NCBI RefSeq assembly: GCF_947179165.1
Contig: NC_077242.1
Span: forward strand, 32,857,097 to 32,921,096
Length of the DNA: 64,000 nt
DNA from: Solanum dulcamara
Lineage: Eukaryota > Streptophyta > Magnoliopsida > Solanales > Solanaceae
Reading direction: 5' to 3'
Positions 23,403-35,263 of the stretch are shown piece after piece; position 1 is the stretch's first letter; the number at the start of each line of letters is the position of its first letter. The notes beneath the pieces were generated by a model. That model ran no database searches and was not told the origin of the DNA. It saw only the letters and a program-made list of their open reading frames with translations. The translations under genes were made by a program, and so were the position numbers.

Positions 23403-26400
23403 TGTCACGACCCAACCCCATGGGCTGCGATTGGGGTCTGACCTGGACCCCTGTGTACCTATCTATCGACTATAGTCAAATTAGATTATGTATAATGTGA
23501 TACTGCTCACAAAAACCTCAATAGGTTAAAACTTTTTCATATTCATATAGCCTCCTAGATATAGGAACCAAACACATGAACCCAGTGAGTGATAAAATAT
23601 TCATACACGTGTAGCCTCTTTTATTTGCATCATATCATGAAAGGGAAAGCCAACCGACAAGGCTGCCATAACATAATAGCTTTTACAACATATCACATAT
23701 GCATAACCAAAATAAACTCCTAACCAACCCAGACACATATGTCTACAGACCTCTAAGAATAGGAATGACAACATATGGCAAGATAGGGCCCCCGTCGTAC
23801 CCCTGCATAAACAAATATATACATCGCAGGACCAGTACCCAAAAGCTAGGCTCCGAAATAGTAGAGCACTTCCAATATATCTGAGCGGAAATCCTAAGCT
23901 GGCAGATCTCCAAAATGAACATCTATACCTGTTGGCATGAAACGCAGCCCCTTAGAGAAAGGGGGGTCAGTACGATACATATACTGAGTATATAAGCATA
24001 CATAATTGAGATAACAACTGAAACAGGGATGCAGGAAACCAAGTATAGCATTTAATAGGGTACTGTACCTGCATCTCATAAAATAAAGTCATGTATACCC
24101 TTATCACGTACCATATCCGGCCTGTTCGAGGACTCGGTGTTACAAACACATTATCTATCATGATAGGCATATTCATATTATTAGCACTGTGGGACGTACA
24201 ACCCGATTCATATATACAACAAGCACCTGTCGAGGAACGATGGCCCGATCCATATGTCACATGATAATGCCGAGGTACGACGGCCCGATCCATATATTAT
24301 ATGATGATGCCGAGGTACGACAGCCCGATCCGTATAATACATAATAATGCCGAAGTACGACGGCCCGATCCGTATAATACATAATAATGCCGATGTACGA
24401 TGGCCCAATCCGTATAATGCATAATCTATCTTGGAACGTACGACCCGATCCTTACATAGCAAAATATGCTGAGGTACGTCCGGCCTGATCCATATATATA
24501 TCATAATGCATATACGTGCAGGCAAAACTCTGTAACATATCAAACATCCCTTAGATATCATCATAAAACATGTTCAAGAGCCCCTAGGTATAGGAGCTTA
24601 CACATCCCAACACTATTCAACTTATTGGAGGCTCAAGGGTCGTAGTTCAACTACTTCAAGGCCCTTGTCATTCAAAAGTGGGTACAAGTCATGAGTTACA
24701 TCCAGAATCTATAAATGAGGCTATATCCAAATCGATGTCCTATAGAACCTTTAGTCTAGTCTTTCTAGAAGCAGGAAAAGACAAGCTTTACATACACCAC
24801 TTCCTATCACATGGAAGACTTGAAAAGTAATGACTCAACTTGTTACAGGAGTTCTAATCAGTAGGAAGTGAACATGAGTCTTAACTCACCCTCAGAGTTT
24901 TAAGAGTGGAATAAATTCAAACTTCATATATACAATACTTACATCTAAGTCATGCCAAAAGAGAGGAAAAATAACTTACATACACTACTTCTCAGCATAT
25001 AGAAGGACTTGAGGAATGAAAGCTTAACTACTTTAAGAATCTTAACATTCAATAGTGAACATGAATTATGAATCATGAATCATGTTCAGAGCTCATGAAT
25101 AGAGTTACCCCAAGCTTCATACACATATCACTTGTCACTTAGATCTAAGACATGCCCAAAAGAAAAAACAGATAGGCTTTACATACTTATACCAAAACAT
25201 GCCAAAAGAAGGAATAGCTTTACATACCTTTTACGGATTAATGTTTACCGCATTCGCCTCGTCGTCCTCTGAATCTATTTAACACGAAAGAAATATGAAT
25301 GTCAACAACCCTAGACTTTTCAGCGTGTTAAGTTATACATAAGTATTCATAGAACTCCTTTCCTCGCTCGCTTCCTTAACTAGTTCCTTAGTTAGCTAGA
25401 AAGTTAATGGAAATCGGGCAGTACCTCCCCTATAACATGCCCTATCCGAATTTCCAATTACATCCCTAAGCAATATAGCCATCCAAAAAAAAAACAACCT
25501 GCAGCATATATACAAGAAATTCACTTCAACATTACATAATACAAACTCCAAGCGACTTGCTCAAAGCTACGATATCAAAATAGGGTTTTTAGTTTCTAGT
25601 TCGTAAAACCTTTAATTGTACGAAGCGGAGGGTCATGTGGCTTCAACCAGCAGCTTCCCCACCTATTTTAAAATACTTTTAGGCCCTTCAACACATCACC
25701 ACGCACCTGCATCCACACACCACAAGCACAACACCTTGCTTCGACTATAATTTAACTATAACAACTCCAATTTGGTTGGTTTTGAACGTCAAGTATATTT
25801 ATGGAATTTACCTATTTCCAGACATTTACACAATGTATAATACACTTCATAACCACACCATAAACTCCAAATTGAAAGGAAAACCCTTACATTAACCTAA
25901 ACTCATCAAACTCGCCAAAATTATCAAATCGTGAATTTTAGACAGCCTACTGTCTTATATTGTCGCTTAGTTTTGAAGGGGTAATTGAGGGAACCAGGGT
26001 TTGTGTCCTCAATGAAAGTTATAGAACTATGTCTTATGGTCACATATAATTTTGAATCACCCCTACAACAATTTTGTACAAAATGATATGCCCAAAATAC
26101 CAACAGCAGTCCTTATAGAATTTCTATACCAAAATCTGGGCAGCAGCTCCCCCATGATTCACCACCCTTTTTTGTGTAGAGAAAAGCAAAACTGGGTTTT
26201 AGAGGCTAAATAAAAATTATATCCCTATGAAATATATTTCCAAAACATCTTGAATCACTTGAAATGAAGCCTTACACAAGGAGTTATACTCGTTTTACTA
26301 ACAACAGTATTATTCAAAAATGGGTCTGTTAACAAGAATAAAAACCTCCTCTTTTTCCGAATGATAATTTTTATGTTGTTAAACACCATCATATCACCGT

Positions 26401-27021
26401 AGGATACCTTAAATAATTAATTCACTAAAAGAAATCGGGGAACTTACCTCTTTTTTCCTCCTAAGCCGTCACCCTTTCCTCTCTTGGATTAGGGTTCTTA
26501 TTTCATGTTGCTGCTAATTTGTTTTTGGCTAAGGACTGAAGTTAATAGTCATCATAAGTCATATATATGTACCTCTTTAGAAGTTGCCACGTGTCAACCC
26601 CCTAGGGGTGACATGTGGAAGCCTCCTAGGGTGCCACCTCAACTCATATGGCCAATCACATGCTGCCATATGGCAGTGGGGTCCACCCCAAGCTACTGCA
26701 TCACCTACTTGAGCCTAAGTAGGTGCATTACCTGCTTGTCCAAGTAGGTGCATCACCTAATTGCTTCGAGTAGGCACGTCGTTTCCTTATTTCTCTTTCA
26801 TGGGTTCGTAATCTTGTCTTACTTCAAGAGCCTATGCATTCCTTGCTATTTAAGCTCGACGTGTACTCAAGTAGCTTAGAATGCAAAATGTCCCAAGTAA
26901 TAGCTTTCACAAGTACGTAGAGTCCTACGACTCACATGACGGCTTCTAAGAAACTTAAAAGCCTTCCCAGACTTAAAAAGCTTACGAAGTATTCCAAGGT
27001 ACCAAAGTGTGGGGTGTAACA
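23403..27021 (-). mobile_element. 3.6 kb solo LTR with AGTCT duplication, minus strand
   Basis: On the plus strand it reads TGTCACGACCC ... GGGTGTAACA, flanked by AGTCT at 23398-23402 and 27022-27026. It is the same big LTR family as 10946-13992 but about 570 bp longer, partly because of a 40-bp tandem array at 24183-24507. GTAGGTG/CACCTACT near-palindromes lie at 26690-26775 and a TATATAT promoter stretch near 26563. ORFs at 23894-24564 (minus) come from the tandem array, and 26505-26747 is unrecognised; neither looks like a gene. Confidence 0.95.
24183..24507. repeat. 40-bp tandem repeat array inside the solo LTR
   Basis: Units start near 24229, 24269, 24309, 24349 and 24389 at an exact 40-bp period, each with GCCGAGGTACGACGGCCCGA and small changes. 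More diverged units flank them on both sides. The array keeps a minus-strand frame open for over 100 codons, which explains the overlapping ORFs there. Confidence 0.9.
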
Positions 27022-29799
27022 AGTCTCCCCCTTTCCTCCGATGTAGGGGTAACATTGGGATTCCATGTTATAGCTCGCATGGTCTTATTATCGGTTATGG
27101 TTCCTATCCCACATTGTATGGTCGTTTTTATATTCTAAATGACTAATCCTATCTTTTACTTTATATGATACTCTTATGGTTTATTATGCATTGATCCATT
27201 TTAAAGACTACTTATGATTTTTACCACTTCTCCTATCATGCTATTTGAAATGGTCATTTGTACAAACAAGGTTTTCTATGCATTGCATTGCCTACATACT
27301 TAGTACATTCCAACGTACTAATGCATACTTTTTGTCTACATTGTTTTATAATGTAGGGGTTGAGGTTGAAGATCATATTCATCCATGTGACTAGTTTAGC
27401 TTTTTAATCCGGCGGTGTTTGTGGTGAGACCTCATTTATTGGGGACTAGTTATCGAGTTAGTCATGGTTTTCAAAGACTTTTTTTTTCTATATTTCATAT
27501 TGAGGGTGAGCTAGGGACATGTATTAGTCCTCGCCCATGTTCATGAGTAGAGGCATCTAGTTGGACAAATATTTCGATTCTATATTGTCATGTGACATTC
27601 TTTATTTACTATTCATGGTTTAGACTCTCTTATGATATTTCCGGTTTTACCTTACTTTATGTATGCTTGTGATATGTACAAAAAGCTTGGTTGGAGCCCT
27701 TCGGGGTTTCGATCAACGTATTATGACTAGGACCCATGTCGAATCATGACACTAATATAGCATAATAGCTAAAAATGATACAACCCAACAAATGTGGAAT
27801 CATCTAATGTCTAAAAGCCTCTATCATAGATGAGATGCTAGAACATGTCTCTATCTATATCTAACATAAGGGTAAATAGAATAAAAGTATGAATAGATTC
27901 TAATAAAGACATCCTCAGAACATGAGGACCCACCAATATTGTGAAAGTTGATAGGAGTCTACACTAACCACGGGCCCGAGTAGAAGCACCGTGACCTATA
28001 TTATAAAATAATATAAGCAAAAGTATGTGGTTAGTACTTTGAATGTACTAAGTATGAGGAAAGATACATGAACAGAGAAATATAACATAATGAATCTGAA
28101 AATACGATAATGCAATGACCAACCTAAAATATGACATAATCTGATGAATCTAAGTTAAAAACATAATACATGGTCAATGCAATAAAGGTAAAAGAATTAT
28201 AGTCATAAAATAAGTGAGAGGTATAAGTCTTTGTGAGAGATACTGTTAATTGACACAAATCATGCGAGCTATAACATGGATTCTGGGGTCTTTCCCCTAT
28301 GCGAAAAAGAGATTATCCTACTTGCCGGATAAGGACCGTGAAACATGAGCTATTGTAGATCCACTAAGCTTAGGCTGATTGTCCAATTGGGATAACCTAT
28401 GGGGGCACATGGTTATGAGGTAAAGGGATTGCTTCTATAAAACACTGCCTCTACTAATGGGAGAGCCTTCATCCCAAAGTTCACTCAGGTGCTTGGTAAA
28501 CTCATAACAAAATATCATACATAAGCATATCATAGTCTTTAAAAATGGTAAGTATCTAGTACTACCAAGTTCATTATAAAATATTTAAAAATCATAAAAA
28601 TATCTCCTCTCAACATATCATGATTCATAACATAATCATTTCATAGGAGACACTTATCTAAAGAATCTTAATCATGATAAGCTTTTCATAGAAAATTAAA
28701 TTTCAATCAGAAATGGCTAAATCATATAGATTTTCTAAACTCAGAATACATCAAGCTGAAGCAACGTTATTTTCAAAAAATATTATAATGATACTTTATC
28801 TAAAAACATCCTTAAACCATAGTTTCTTCAATTTATGATGCATGCATAACATTGCAAAATAGATCTCATAATAATAAAATAGGCATATTGCATGGGTTCA
28901 TGAAAAATACATTGAAAACATGCAATTTAGATCGAATCAGGTCTAATAATAACAAATAGGATTAATTTAGTCAAAAACAATTGAACCCATAAGAAACTTA
29001 TAAAATCATAGAAGTTTGGATTGAAAATCATGGAGGAAAAAGAAAAATCTTTGAAACTCAGTAGATGAAAAAGATCCATTGATGAATTTCCACATACCAC
29101 AATGAATTCTAACCTTGAAATTTGAAGAAGAGACTTGAATTCTTAAAACCTAGATTGCTTGAAGAAAGAGACTTTGTGAGAGAATTTCCTTGAGAGCCTT
29201 TAGGGTTTTGAGTGAATGAGAGGGAATGGATAAATTTAGAAGGGTAAACGTAGTTATAGGACTTAGGAATAGGCTTAAACTACTTTAGTTTAGGGTTTAA
29301 AAGATAGAAAAGACTAAAATAACCCGGAGAAAATAATTGCCGGAGGGACTCTATGGTCCGTAGATCCTCTGGCTACGCATTGTTCATGGCTTTTTGGGAA
29401 ATCAATGCAAAAAATCCAAGCCTCTGAAGTTTGGTCTAGAGCCACCCCGAATGGGCCATAGACACTCTTATGGTCCGTAGACCCTAATTCCAAAGGAGCC
29501 CAAAAACAATTCTCTGAATCTCAATCTATGGAACCACCTACGTTTTGTAACCCCCTCCTATGGTCCGTAGGACCTATATTAGAACCAAGTACTGAAACCA
29601 CCAAGTCTGAGACAACCTACGATAACTCTTATGATTTGTAGGTATGATTCCTCCTACAACCTCTGGTTTGATACCTCAAGTCATATGTTGACTCGTATTG
29701 ACTTGGCACAAAAATAAGGGCTACTAGATTGCACTCACGAGTACTTTCATAAGTCATACTATGTGACTATGACTCATATTTAGACTTATGAGAGTTTTA

Positions 29800-29930
29800 T
29801 ACAACAATAAAAAAATAACAATAATCCCAATGAAATCCCATAATTGGGGTCTAAGAGGGTAAAATGTATGCAAACCTTACCACTACCTCATCGAGGTAGA
29901 ATGATACCATTGGATCAAGTGACACTCATT
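29800..29930 (-). mobile_element. SINE fragment, Au/TS type
   Basis: On the minus strand it reads a GCATACATTTTACCCTCTTAG-like block, then AATTATGGGATTTCATTGGG and a TTGT-rich tail (plus-strand ACAACAATAA at 29801). This is the conserved 3' region of the plant Au/TS SINEs. The tRNA-like 5' head is not clearly seen. The same SINE sits at the matching position 33806-33945 in the next array unit. Confidence 0.65.
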
Positions 29931-29960
29931 ATAGTAGTCCCAAAAATAAAGTTTTCTTAA

Positions 29961-31657
29961 ATTTTCTTATGACTCAGGAACTAATGGTGTTCCCCGTAGG
30001 TAAAATGCCTCCTAAATATACACCAAACCTGGGTAGAATAGGTCGAAAGGGTAAGGGCAATGAAATCCACACACACCTCCTAGACGAATCTATTATTTTA
30101 GATGAACAACTACTGGTTCATCTAATTACTAGGCATGAAGCTAGACGACAGGAAGAAGAGAAGGACCTGGAAACCACCAGTCTCCAGTATGAAGAGGGAG
30201 AGGGTTCCTCTAGGATAGTGAGTCTTTCTCCAAAAATGATTCATGAGGTAAAGGTTCATAGGCTTCAGACTCGAAATACGAGAGGCAGTGTTTGCAAGAA
30301 TTTTTGTGTAAGTCCACCCAACTCCAGAAGGACACTTGATGTCAAATATGAGAATGCATGTAAATTACCAAATAGAAAGTTCCCTCATAAAAAGGGGAAA
30401 CTAAGTGGAGTATCCTAGAGGAACCTTAAATCTACATCACTAGGTTATGAGACTTGCTAAACATCACGGAGCTTTTTGAAATATATCAGTTATAATGGAT
30501 GGGTAAGCCTCTTGGTAAGTATAGTATTATGGTTTTATGGGATTTGAATGTTTCATATGTTATGAATATGCTAAATCAAAACCCCATAGGAGAAAGTCAT
30601 AGAAATAAACTGGTGTTGACTATGGTGAAATTAAGGGTAGGTCCGTTAATATATCTAACAGTATGATCACTGATTTTACTTCTCTCCATTGTACTTTAGA
30701 GTATAAATATAGTGAAGATGTAGTTCAGGATGTTAAGAGGTTGTTGTATGATGATAAAGTATGGTAGTTCAAGTGGATAGCAAGTGTAATTGTAAAAAGA
30801 TGTGAGGAGGCAGATTGGTTAATCGTTAGCCCAATAACTAAAGCGTCACTTAATTTTTCCAAAAGGTTTTGGTGGTCAATTTCTCATCATAGGTTGGCAC
30901 CAACAACTAATGATAATATGTCAACACTAGAACAGGCTACATTGGTCACATGTATTATGTTCAAGTAAGCTTTGACCCTAGCTAGGCACATTGCTTAGAG
31001 ATATTAGAGAGGGACCAAATATATAGCATGAGTATACAATTTTCATGCTTGGTCTAGGATTGTGTATTGTTGTCGAGGTCTCGACATATACATAGCTTTT
31101 TTGATGTGAACTAGGTGCAACTAGTTAGTATGATTCATGATGATTATAACCCAGTAGCTAGAGTTTAAAGACACTATTTTATTTCTTTATATTATTTGCT
31201 ATTGACAGATACTACTAAATAGGGAGAGTAGGTTGATACTCCACTCCTTCTTGGCAAGATTTGGAGGTTTTTCTGACAACAAGGTAGAATTTTGAGCCCA
31301 AAAACTGGATCCAGCACACCATCTGTACCTACTTCTGATAACTTATTAGAACCACATCCATAAGCTCACCTTGATATAGTCCAGGTAACCAATGATTTTA
31401 TTATTGGTTTGGACAGTGGACAACATACACAAAGAAGCAGATGGGTCAGTTTTTGATAAAGCTAAAGACATGGGTTAAGTGTGAAATTAAGGCATTTGAG
31501 GCCTCTCTGTGAGCATATTTAAGAAGTTTATGAAGGACTTGCATGGTCGTATGGATGACCTAGAGGAGCGAATGAACAAACGGCTAATAGAATTGAAGGT
31601 GCCAAATATGAGAAGGATTTACAGTGAGCTTACTCAACTACAAAACAGGATTATAGT
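29961..31657 (+). pseudogene. array element, complete internal region with plant-transposon-type ORF
   Basis: The first reading frame (29969-30418, 149 codons) includes a second start MPPKYTPNLGRIGRKGKG at about 30005. It is hydrophilic and rich in Glu/Arg (RHEARRQEEEKDLE). Further on, broken frames give EFYGILNVSYVMN-like sequence (about 30530-30575) and KRCEEADWLIVSPITKASLN, then SKRFWWSISHHRLAPTTNDN (30800-30915). The latter resembles the domain annotated in Solanaceae as putative plant transposon protein. The last open part (31509-31730) is a likely coiled coil, DLHGRMDDLEERMNKRLIEL. It reads opposite to the flanking LTR-like modules. Role unknown; the copy is broken by stops. Family assignment rests on pattern memory only. 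Confidence 0.6.
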
Positions 31658-33985
31658 TGTAAAACCCAAACTACCCCCTAGTTGTGACATGGCGAATAGG
31701 ATCCTAAAAGTCCCTAAACAAGCCACTTGACATTAGCATGACACTAAGACAATCAACATTATCAAATAATTAGAGAAGTGGAAGATAAGACTCAACATAG
31801 TCTGATATAGCATAATAGGAAAAATAGATACAACTCAACATACGAGGAATTGTCTATTGTCTTAAAACCTCTATCATAGATGAGATGCTAGAACATGTCT
31901 CTGGCTATCTCTTACATAAGGATAAATTGAATAAAAGTCTGAATAGAATCTAATTTAAATGTCTTCAGAACATGAGGATCCACCAATACTATGAAAGTAT
32001 ATAGGACTCTACTAACCACAGGCCTGATAAGAAGAGTTATTACATATAGTATAAAATAATATAGGCAAAAGTATGTGGTCAGTACTTGAAATGTGCTAAG
32101 TGTGAGGAAAGATGCATGAACATAGAAACATAGCATGATGAATTTAAAAATATGATAATACAATGACCAAGCTAAAAACATGACATAATCTAATGAATCT
32201 AAGTTAAAAGTATAACTCATGGTCAATGCAATAATCATTCGAAAATCATAGTCATATCATAAGTGAGAGTTATAAGTCTTTGCGAGAGATACCATTAACC
32301 GAAACAAACTATGTGAGCTATAATATATAGTCTGGTGTCTTTCTCCCACACCAAAAAGAGATTTTCCTACTTTCCAAGTAAATTCCATGAAATATGAGCT
32401 ATTGTAGATCTACTAAGCTTAAGCTGATTTGTCCAATTGGGACATCCTACAGGGGCACATAGTTATTGGAAAAAGGAATTACTTCTAAAGAAATATACCT
32501 CTAGCAATGGGAGAGTCTTCATCCCAAAGTCTACTCAATGCTGGGTAAATTCATAAAAGAATATCATACATAAACATATCATAGTGTTTGAAAATGGTAA
32601 GAATCTAGTAACACCAAGTTTATCATAAAATACTTAAAAATAATATGAATTGCTCCTTTTAACATATCATAATTCAAAACATAATCAATTCGTAAGAGAC
32701 ACTTATCTAAAGCATCTTAATCATGATAATCTTTTTTATAGAAAATCACACTTCAATCAGAAGTGGATAAATCATATAGATATTTCATAGTGAGTATACT
32801 TTAATCTAACATAACCTTGTTTTCATAAAAATCATACTAATACATTTTCTAAAAACATCATTAACCAATGATTTCTTCAATTCATGATGCATGCATAAAG
32901 TCTCAAACAAGCAATTTAGATCAAATCATGCTTGTTAATATTAAATAGGATCAATTTAGTCATAAACAATTTAACCCTATAAGAAACTTACAAAATCTTA
33001 GAAATTTGGATTGAAAATCATGGAGGAAGTAGAGAAATCTTTGGAACTACTTGGATGGAAATGATCAATAGATGAATTCTCATATATCTCAATGAATTCT
33101 AGCTTTCAAATTTGAAGAAGAGACTTGAATCCTTGAAACCTAGCTTGCTTGAACAAAGAGACTTTGTGAGAGAATTTCCTTGAGAGCCTTTGGGGTTTTG
33201 AGTGAATCAGAGGTAATGGATAAATTTTGAAGGGTAAAGATAGTTATAGGAATTAGGAATAGGCTTAAACTACTGTAGTTTAGGGCTTAAAAGGATAGAA
33301 AAGACTAAAATAACCCTGAGAAAATAACTATCAAGGGGACTCTAAGGTCCCACCTATGGTCCGTAGATCCTCCTACGGATCATTCATGGCCTTAGTGGAA
33401 ATCAGTTTGCAAAAAAATCCAAGACTCTAAAGTTTGGTGTACAGCCAGCCCCTACGGGACATAGACACTTCTACGGTTTGTAGACCCCTTCGTCCTTTGG
33501 AGATCAAAAACAAACTCTTTGAGTCTAAATCTACAAAACCACCTATAACCCATAACCCCTTCCTACGGTCCATAAGACATATCTTAGGACCAAGTATTGA
33601 AATCCAACAAGTCCGAGACAACCTATGACCACTCCTATGGGCCATAGGTATGAGTCTTCCTATAATCTAAGGTTTGAAACCAAAAGTCATATGTTGAATC
33701 GTATTGAGAGGGCACAAAAGAAGGGCTAATGGACTGAATTCATGAGTCATTCCATATGTCGTACTATTTGACTATGACTCATAGTCTTACTCGTGAGTGT
33801 CTTATACAACAACAAAAATAAAATAATAATCCTAGTGAAATCCAACAAGTGGGGTCTGGGAGGGTAGAATGTAATTAGACCTTATTACTACCTCATCTTG
33901 GTAGAAATGTTGTTTCTAAAAGACCCTTGATTCTAAAAGCGACAAACATTATTACAGTCCAAAAATAACATTTTTCTTAAATTTT
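31658..33985 (-). repeat. array element, second LTR-like module
   Basis: A complete module aligning with 21811-29960 (minus its insertion) and with 49153-49365. Near-palindromic CCTACGG/TCCGTAG and CTACGGGACATAG sites occur at 33350-33655. The minus-strand leader CTCACAAAGTCTC is near 33163. The family-A target site is intact here (about 31802-31806). It ends with the SINE and a short spacer before the next ORF. The minus ORF 31912-32238 is AT-rich and hydrophobic with no known domain; I treat it as chance. Confidence 0.7.
33806..33945 (-). mobile_element. SINE fragment, Au/TS type (second copy)
   Basis: Plus-strand ACAACAACAAAAATAAAATA is the inverted TTG-rich tail. It is followed by GTGGGGTCTGGGAGGGTAGA, the hallmark SINE 3' block, and TACCTCATCTTGGTAGAAA. 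It is at the same position as 29800-29930, so it was duplicated with the array unit. Confidence 0.7.
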
Positions 33986-34934
33986 TATTGACTCCAAGAT
34001 CTAATGGTGTTCTTCATTGGCACAATTCCTTCTAAAAATACACCAAAGAAGGGTACACTAGGCCAGAAAGGTTAGGGCTAACAAATCCACACATACCTAC
34101 TAGACGAGTCAAGTAGTTTCGATGAACAACTACTGATTAATCAGACTACTAGGTATCAAACTAGCCGACATGAAGAACAACAGCCCCAGGCCAACACTAG
34201 TCTTGAGTATAAAGAGGGCGAGGGTTCCTCTAGGACAAAACACAACTGTTGGAGGTCTAGTGAATCTGATTCCAAAAATGGTTCATGAGGTTAAAGTTCA
34301 TAGGCTTCAGACTTAAAATTTTAGAGGTAGGGTTTGCTAGAAATTTGGAGTAAGTCCACCCTATTCTTGGAGGATACTAGATGTCAAATATGAGAATGAA
34401 AGAAATCTACCAAAGAGATAGCTACCTCACAGATAAGGGGAAACTAAAATGGAGCATCCTAGAGGAACCACAAATTTACATCTCCAGGTTATGAGACCTT
34501 CTCGGTATCAAGGTAATTTTTGACAAATATCAGTAAGATTGGATGGGTAACCTCCCAGTAGGTACAATATTGAGATTGTATGGGATACTTAAATTGCATA
34601 TGCCATGACTATGAAAAATAAAACCCCAAAGGGTAAAAAGCTGAAAATAAATTGGTGTTTACTATGGTGCAATTTTGGGGTAGGCCTGGTGATATATCTG
34701 AGAGGATGATCTAGTATTTTCTTTAAAGGCCTAATTTTAATTCTCCCTGTTTGAAATAAAAGTATAAATCTAGAGCTGATGTAGTTCTATATTTTAAGAG
34801 GTTGTTGTATAATGGTAAAGTGTAGAAGTTCAAGTAGATAGCGTGTATAATTGTAAAAAGATGCAAAGAGGCAGATTGGGTAACCATTGATATCCCAACA
34901 ACTAAAGCGTCAATTAATTTTGCCAAAAGGTTTT
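33986..34934 (+). pseudogene. array element, third internal region, 5' part
   Basis: Parallels 29961-30870. The ACACCAAAGAAGGGTACAC start region, the GAGGGCGAGGGTTCCTCTAG segment and the CAGATTGGGTAACCATTGAT segment line up with the previous copy. It has more stops than the first copy and an extra segment near 34235. It is cut at 34934 by the solo LTR and continues at 48343. Confidence 0.7.
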
Positions 34935-35263
34935 TATCATGACCCAACCCCGTAGGCCATGACGGGTGCCCAAAATGGACACTCGCGTGTACCCTTGCTA
35001 ACTATAAGGAAACCTGTCTCCTATTTGACTCATAGCATGCCAATAGGCAAGACAATATATATAAGCTGATGAGGCTATCATAACATATAGGCACAACTGT
35101 TCACATATACATATACAACCCACATACATATCTATAGACCTCTAAGAGTAAAAAGAAATAGAAACATAAGGCGGGATAAAAGCCCTGCTGTACCCTTGAA
35201 CACACAAATATATACATCAATGGTCGGTACCAAAAGCTAGGCTTCGACACGATGGAGCTCTTC

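Larger units (their letters stand above)
21961..27751 (+). mobile_element. family-A solo LTR with CTAAT duplication, interrupted
   Basis: It starts TGTAACATCCC and ends CGAATCATGACA, flanked by CTAAT at 21956-21960 and 27752-27756. After removing the nested solo LTR it is about 2.17 kb long. It holds no gag or pol. Uninterrupted target sequence (CATAGTCTGATATAGCAT) is preserved at about 31796-31813 and 49292-49309, so the borders are certain. It carries a CGCATCGCAGACC motif near 22170 and a CT-rich leader near 22350. Short GGTGAGTACCC-type repeats occur at 23270-23340. Confidence 0.95.
21811..29960 (-). repeat. array element, first LTR-like module (interrupted)
   Basis: It begins on the plus strand TATCACGACCC, the inverse of an LTR's GGGTCGTGACA end. 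Positions 21811-21960 and 27757-29960 are its two parts, split by the solo LTR at 21961-27751. On the minus strand it has LTR landmarks: CTACGG/CCGTAG near-palindromes at 29340-29650, then a leader with CACTCAAAACCCTAAAGGC (about 29193-29213), then ATGTGGAAATTCATC. It aligns throughout with 31658-33985. Its right end, including a SINE at 29800-29930, is approximate. No gene is seen inside. Confidence 0.7.

Noticed and set aside
24220..24500. Possible CRISPR-like array (regular 40-bp period)
   Set aside because: Units are continuous tandem copies with no unique spacers, and the context is a plant LTR.
23894..24564. Two overlapping minus-strand ORFs of 108 and 118 codons
   Set aside because: They fall in the 40-bp tandem array inside a solo LTR. 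Repeats without a stop in one frame keep it open; the protein is a repeat of the unit and shows no domain.
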